A stretch of 64,000 nt of DNA from JAGWBJ01 sp034423015 (GTDB taxonomy: Bacteria > Chloroflexota > Dehalococcoidia > Lucifugimonadales > JAGWBF01), in NCBI GenBank assembly GCA_034423015.1, contig DAOUJG010000022.1, forward strand, positions 31,943 through 95,942, read 5' to 3'. Made by a program: the position numbers and the translations under genes. Below the pieces are notes generated by a model, which did not search any database, was not told the origin of the DNA, and saw only the letters and a list, made by a program, of their open reading frames with translations. Below are positions 60,516-64,000 of the stretch, one piece after another. Each line of letters begins with the position of its first letter. The stretch's first letter is position 1.

Positions 60516-61814
60516 CTAGCCGCCCCTGGGGCCGTCGCCCCAGGGGACGTCGGGCAGGTTGTGGCGGCGGCGGACCTCGTTGATGGTGAGGACTCCCCGG
60601 TCAAGGAGCTTCACGTCCCGCTCCACCCGGGCCGTCTCGTCCTCCCGGAGGGCTTCCACCGAGCTGAGGTCGAACTCCAGGCGCAGGTCCGGGTAGCCTA
60701 GGAGGGGGAGCAGCTTGTGGTTGAGCTGCTCCTCCATCAGCACCATCTCCGGCACCATGGTGTTGCGCCAGAAGAACCGCTCGGCGGCGTTGACGTTGGA
60801 GAAGGTGGCCCGCTGGAAGTCGGAGAGCAGGGGCATGGGCACGCCGTAGGCGCGGCTCACGTCCTCCAGGCTCCACCGGAGGCCCTGGATGAACTCCATC
60901 TCCCGGTGGCTCATGCCCAGGGTCTTGATGTCCTTGATGAAGTTGGCGATGGCGGGCCTGTGGGCGTTCCCCGGCCCCCGGTAGCGCTTCTCCCAGCGCC
61001 GGTAGAAGTCGTCCACCTCGTCGTCGCTCATGGTCTCTTCCGTGGTGAAGATGAGGTCGGGCTGGGCCGAGTTCCTGAAGAAGTTCCTGTTGAACCTCGT
61101 GGCGTCGGCGCCCATGTCCACCGACAGCCGCAGGGGGGCCATGGGGGATAGGCCGGCGTGCTCCTCCAGGGGGTTGAAGTAGCGTATCCAGACCATCTCG
61201 GCAGCCGTGTAGGCCACGGGGCCCAGGGCGCCCACGTAGACGAACCCGCGCACGTACCTCTCCCTGTCGGGGAGCACCCGCACCCTGTCCGGCCGCAGGG
61301 GCCAGATCTGCCACCCCGCCGCATCGTCCCGCTCCAGTGCCCAGAAGGCGGAGCCCCACAGGCTCAGGTAGGTCTCCGTGGCCCGCCAGAGCTGGCCCCG
61401 CGTGTACCAGGGGTTGACCCGGTCCAGGAGACGCTGGACGGGGTGGCCGGCGCCGACGGGGACCCAGGAGGTCTCATCCCTTGGGCCCGGCTGCCGCGTC
61501 CCGACGCGACCGGGCCCGTACGCCACCAGGAGAGGCCGGGCCAGGGCTTCGCTTCGGACCCTGATGGCCGAGTAAACGGGCACGGATGTGGCGTAGTACC
61601 TGCCGTATTCCTGCTGGGTCCAGCCGTGGCCGGCGCCATCCGTCTCCATGAACCGGTCCACGTCCACGGAGGCCGCCCGGCTGCCCTTGAGGCGGGCGGC
61701 GCCACGGGCGCTCCCGCGGCGCAGGCCGCGCGCCGCCGCCGCCAGACCGGGAGCGGAGTCGATAATCCTGGCCAGCCTGCCCCGTATACCGTCGATGGAC
61801 CCCTTCTCAAACAC
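60516..61814 (-). CDS. Phage portal protein (HK97-type)
   Basis: The 432-residue protein forms the head entry ring in HK97-type phages. It has YATSVPVYSAIRVRSEALA near the N-terminus, the clip/stem regions and MSHREMEFIQGLRWSLEDVS with the typical portal C-terminus (LPDVPWGD). It lies 30 nt after the terminase gene as in phages, but the next genes are not capsid or protease, so this may be a prophage remnant. Confidence 0.9.
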   Translation of the reverse strand: MFEKGSIDGIRGRLARIIDSAPGLAAAARGLRRGSARGAARLKGSRAASVDVDRFMETDGAGHGWTQQEYGRYYATSVPVYSAIRVRSEALARPLLVAYGPGRVGTRQPGPRDETSWVPVGAGHPVQRLLDRVNPWYTRGQLWRATETYLSLWGSAFWALERDDAAGWQIWPLRPDRVRVLPDRERYVRGFVYVGALGPVAYTAAEMVWIRYFNPLEEHAGLSPMAPLRLSVDMGADATRFNRNFFRNSAQPDLIFTTEETMSDDEVDDFYRRWEKRYRGPGNAHRPAIANFIKDIKTLGMSHREMEFIQGLRWSLEDVSRAYGVPMPLLSDFQRATFSNVNAAERFFWRNTMVPEMVLMEEQLNHKLLPLLGYPDLRLEFDLSSVEALREDETARVERDVKLLDRGVLTINEVRRRHNLPDVPWGDGPRGG

Positions 61815-61844
61815 CCCGTTCCTCCTTGGCTCGATCCTTGGGGA

Positions 61845-63236
61845 TCACGCCCAGAACCTCGGCTTCCGCCTGCCGGGGAGGAAAGCGAGCATCAGGGCGT
61901 CGGCCTTGTCGGGAGAGGGGACGCCCCTCTTGCGCATGTCCTCCTTGCTTTCCATGACCACCTGGCCGGGATTGTTGAAGGAATACCTCAGCGCGGCGAC
62001 CTGTCCCACCAGCTCGTTGTCGGGCGGGATGCGGATGGCGCCGTCAACGAATAGCTGCCGGAGGTTCCAGTACCCCTCGGCCCGCAGGTTGGAGTAGTGC
62101 TCGGCATCCCTGGCCGGCTTCCCCACGTTGACCCCGCTCACCCGGTGTCCCAGCTCCCTCAGGCGGTCGACGACTCCCGCGCCGATGCCCACCTCGTCGA
62201 CGAGCACCTCGTCGGGCTCCCAGGCGTCGATGGCCTCGGCGACCTTCCGGGCCAGCTTCATCGTGTCCAGACCGCGGAAGGCCTGGACATCCTCCACGGC
62301 CATGCCCCGGCGCCTGAGGATCACACTCTTGTCGGAGCCGAACCGGGCGACGTCGACGGCCAGGACCACCGGACCCTGGGCCTCGCCAGTGGCCGCGTCG
62401 CCCGCGGTCTCCGTGAGGCCCGCGTCACGGCCGGCGGCGGCCTCCACCTGGGAGAGGGCGATCAGGGTGTCGTCTCCCCGGTCCGGGAACTCCCCCAGCA
62501 CCCTGGCCCGAAAGATTGGGTTGTCCTCGCCCCAGACGGTCCGGCGCTCCTCGATCCACCTGCGGGTGGCCAGCCCCCGGTGCACCACATGGCCCTGGAC
62601 GACGTTGGGACTCTCCAAGGCGGAGATGGTAATGGTGTTGTACAGCTCCCGGTGCTCGTAGAAGGCCTTCCGGAAGGAGCCGCCCATGGTGGTGGGGTTG
62701 CCGATGAGGAGGAGACGGCAGTTCTCGGAGGTCATCACGCCTTCGATGGCCTCGTAAATCTCCTCGTCCACGCCCTCGGCCTCGTCCACTACGATGAACA
62801 TGTTGGGGCTGTGGAAGCCCTGGAACTCCTCGTCGCTGTCGGCGGACAGGCCCAGGGCGAACTTGGTGTCGGACAGCTCCAGGCGCGTGTGCAGGAGGGT
62901 GCCTCCCAGGTCGTAGTTGGCGTTCCTGTACCGGCGGTGGACCTCCCTCCACAGCACGTGCCGGACCTGCCGGAAGGTGGGCGCCGTGCTCAGCACGACG
63001 GCCGGGTCATGGCAGGCCAGAAACCACAGGATGGCGACGGAGGCCGAGAAGCCCTTGCCCAGGCCGTTCCCGGACTTGACGGCGACCCTCGTGCTGGCTG
63101 CGAGGGCCTCCAGCACCTGCTCCTGCTTGCTCCAGAGGCTCACTCCCAGCACGTCCCGGGCGAAGGCGACTGGCGAGGCGCAGTGGTCTGCCCGGGGCTC
63201 ATATCGCGGGCGTCTTGCCCTGCTAGCCGCGGGCAT
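61845..63236 (-). CDS. Phage terminase large subunit
   Basis: The 463-residue protein has an N-terminal ATPase (VAVKSGNGLGKG as Walker A-like, MFIVVDEAEG as Walker B) and a C-terminal RNase H-like nuclease (VLAVDVARFGSDKS, EVLVDEVGIGAG, SPDKADALML). It packages DNA into the head. Both domains look intact. The zinc-ribbon gene upstream overlaps it by 14 nt. Confidence 0.92.
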   Translation of the reverse strand: MPAASRARRPRYEPRADHCASPVAFARDVLGVSLWSKQEQVLEALAASTRVAVKSGNGLGKGFSASVAILWFLACHDPAVVLSTAPTFRQVRHVLWREVHRRYRNANYDLGGTLLHTRLELSDTKFALGLSADSDEEFQGFHSPNMFIVVDEAEGVDEEIYEAIEGVMTSENCRLLLIGNPTTMGGSFRKAFYEHRELYNTITISALESPNVVQGHVVHRGLATRRWIEERRTVWGEDNPIFRARVLGEFPDRGDDTLIALSQVEAAAGRDAGLTETAGDAATGEAQGPVVLAVDVARFGSDKSVILRRRGMAVEDVQAFRGLDTMKLARKVAEAIDAWEPDEVLVDEVGIGAGVVDRLRELGHRVSGVNVGKPARDAEHYSNLRAEGYWNLRQLFVDGAIRIPPDNELVGQVAALRYSFNNPGQVVMESKEDMRKRGVPSPDKADALMLAFLPGRRKPRFWA

Positions 63237-63420
63237 CGTCGTGGCGGCGGCGCCTCTCGCCGGAGACCGCCGGGACCTGGCCGGGTCGGGAAGGCCCGGG
63301 CCCGGGTCCGGAAGGACTGAAGATGTAGCCGCACTCTCCGCATCGGTAGACGTCGTTGTCCTCCCGGACCCGTTTGTCCAGTCTTATGGGGCGGTTACCC
63401 CCGCAACGCCTGCAGTCCAA
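63223..63420 (-). CDS. Small zinc-ribbon protein upstream of the terminase
   Basis: The 65-residue protein starts at TTG 63420, 4 nt after GGAGGAG, and has C-x2-C at both ends of a beta-ribbon (LDCRRCGGNRP and YRCGECGYIF). The C-terminal part is Pro/Arg rich. It overlaps the terminase start by 14 nt, so it is likely part of the phage packaging unit. Confidence 0.65.
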   Translation of the reverse strand: MDCRRCGGNRPIRLDKRVREDNDVYRCGECGYIFSPSGPGPGPSRPGQVPAVSGERRRRHDDARG

Positions 63421-63489
63421 GGTTCTTCTCCTCCGGGCTACTCTGGTGGACGTCGGTGGGACTCCGTTCCCGAGCGGGCGAGGTCTCCT

Positions 63490-63530
63490 AAAAAGGGGGG
63501 ACGGACCCAACCAACGGCCGGGTCCGTCCC
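63490..63530 (-). terminator. Intrinsic terminator before the phage zinc-ribbon gene
   Basis: An 11-bp stem (GGGACGGACCC / GGGTCCGTCCC, 63498-63530) is followed on the minus strand by CCC and five T (63494-63490). It would stop transcription coming from the right before the terminase unit. Confidence 0.75.
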
Positions 63531-63615
63531 TGGCTATCCTCAGACTACCCCCCGGGCCATGGAGGAGTCAACGACGGGATGTCACATTGACACCTTGGCG
63601 AACGGCATGGAATGA

Positions 63616-63645
63616 CAAGAGGGCGGCCACGCGGCCGCCCTCTTG
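63616..63645. terminator. Strong 13-bp hairpin after the gene at the right edge
   Basis: A perfect 13-bp stem (CAAGAGGGCGGCC / GGCCGCCCTCTTG) with an ACGC loop lies 25 nt after the stop codon of the gene at 63671-64000. No long T-run follows, but it may stop transcription together with the next hairpin. Confidence 0.6.
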
Positions 63646-63670
63646 CAGGACCGTTCCTGTTTGCGAGTCC

Positions 63671-64000
63671 CTAGAACTCGTCCATGTCGGCTTCGTACTC
63701 GGCGTACATGGCGTCCTCGGGGCCCCGGACGTACTCGCGGATCCGCTCCCGGAAGTCCTGCCACACCTTGTCCCCCTCGGGACCCTCGGGCACATCTCCG
63801 GCCTCGATCTTGCCCTTCAGCTCCTGCAGGAGGTAGGAGTCGCCGTACCCCTCGGGGATGTGGAAGAAGTCGGACCCGAACCTGGGAAGCTCGCTGGGGC
63901 CGAAGTAGCCCAGCCCGTGCATCTCGTAGCCCTCCAGGTGGTGCGTGCCCTTGCCCAGCACCTGGCCGGTGGTGGCGTAGTGCTCCATGACGGCCTTCAT
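63671..64000 (-). CDS. Hypothetical protein, C-terminal part visible (partial)
   Basis: The visible 109 residues are rich in Gly, Glu and aromatic residues (HLEGYEMHGLGYFGPSELPR) and end with an acidic tail (YAEYEADMDEF). A Met codon lies exactly at the window edge, so the gene may start there or continue to the right. I do not recognise the family. It is separated from the phage genes by two strong hairpins and may or may not be part of the phage segment. Confidence 0.55.
   Translation of the reverse strand: MKAVMEHYATTGQVLGKGTHHLEGYEMHGLGYFGPSELPRFGSDFFHIPEGYGDSYLLQELKGKIEAGDVPEGPEGDKVWQDFRERIREYVRGPEDAMYAEYEADMDEF

Overview
The window is high-GC, gene-dense bacterial DNA. The gene set (pheST, sucCD, hisS, rel, lexA, secDF, priA, trmD-rplS, F420-type luciferase-like oxidoreductase, MmgE/PrpD, cobalt-type nitrile hydratase parts, CoA and keto-acid enzymes, selenocysteine decoding) suggests a Chloroflexota chromosome, most likely a marine SAR202/Dehalococcoidia-type lineage. 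That placement is an inference from gene content, not a phylogeny. Promoters with a TTGACA-like -35 and TATAAT-like -10 can be read directly in several places, and TTG start codons are frequent.

Layout. 1-6.6 kb: the tail of an ABC-2 permease, a small basic protein, then a minus-strand operon pheS-pheT-MNT-HEPN-moeA-hypothetical with a near-consensus promoter at 6537-6565. 6.6-10.1 kb: NUDIX-GarR-like dehydrogenase-sucC-sucD (minus). 10.2-11.2 kb: a pair of accessory genes of less GC-rich appearance. 11.3-18.4 kb: MmgE/PrpD, ribokinase, a three-domain RidA protein, a YdiJ-like FAD/Fe-S oxidoreductase and a J-domain protein. 18.7-21.6 kb: a crotonase-fold protein, a UGA-recoded UGSC selenoprotein (19660-20202, Sec codon 19957-19959, SECIS-like hairpin 19972-19988) and an MFS transporter. 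21.6-25 kb: Fur, dual-specificity phosphatase, LLM oxidoreductase and hisS (minus). 25.1-28.5 kb: rel, rpsT, lexA with a possible SOS box. 28.6-33.3 kb: two desulforedoxin-like miniproteins, RidA, a CrtC-like lipoprotein, a PHP phosphoesterase, an orphan OppD-type ATPase and holA.

33.4-41.6 kb: a DUF1232-like membrane protein, a YchF-like GTPase, hemW, selB, then nurA-HAS-herA with stop/start overlaps. selB supports decoding of the UGA in the UGSC gene. 41.6-42.6 kb: a small dcd-containing island. 42.7-44.1 kb: an amino-acid dehydrogenase behind a leader with an intrinsic-terminator-like hairpin, and a CDGSH protein. 44.2-55.6 kb (minus): mog, trmD, rplS, priA, then def-CCA/poly(A) polymerase-like-secD-secF-nfo-metallopeptidase, with a 16-bp tandem repeat before nfo. 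55.6-58.2 kb: tRNA-Pro(GGG), partial nitrile hydratase/thiocyanate hydrolase-type genes, and a possibly transferred nuclease-like gene. 58.2-64 kb: a TPP enzyme, a PaREP1-like protein and a phage-derived zinc ribbon-terminase-portal segment without capsid genes.

The most interesting item is the selenoprotein plus selB pair. Also notable are the possible attenuator before the amino-acid dehydrogenase, the nurA-HAS-herA module, the triple RidA, the very long SecD, and the HEPN/MNT pair inside the pheST-moeA operon.
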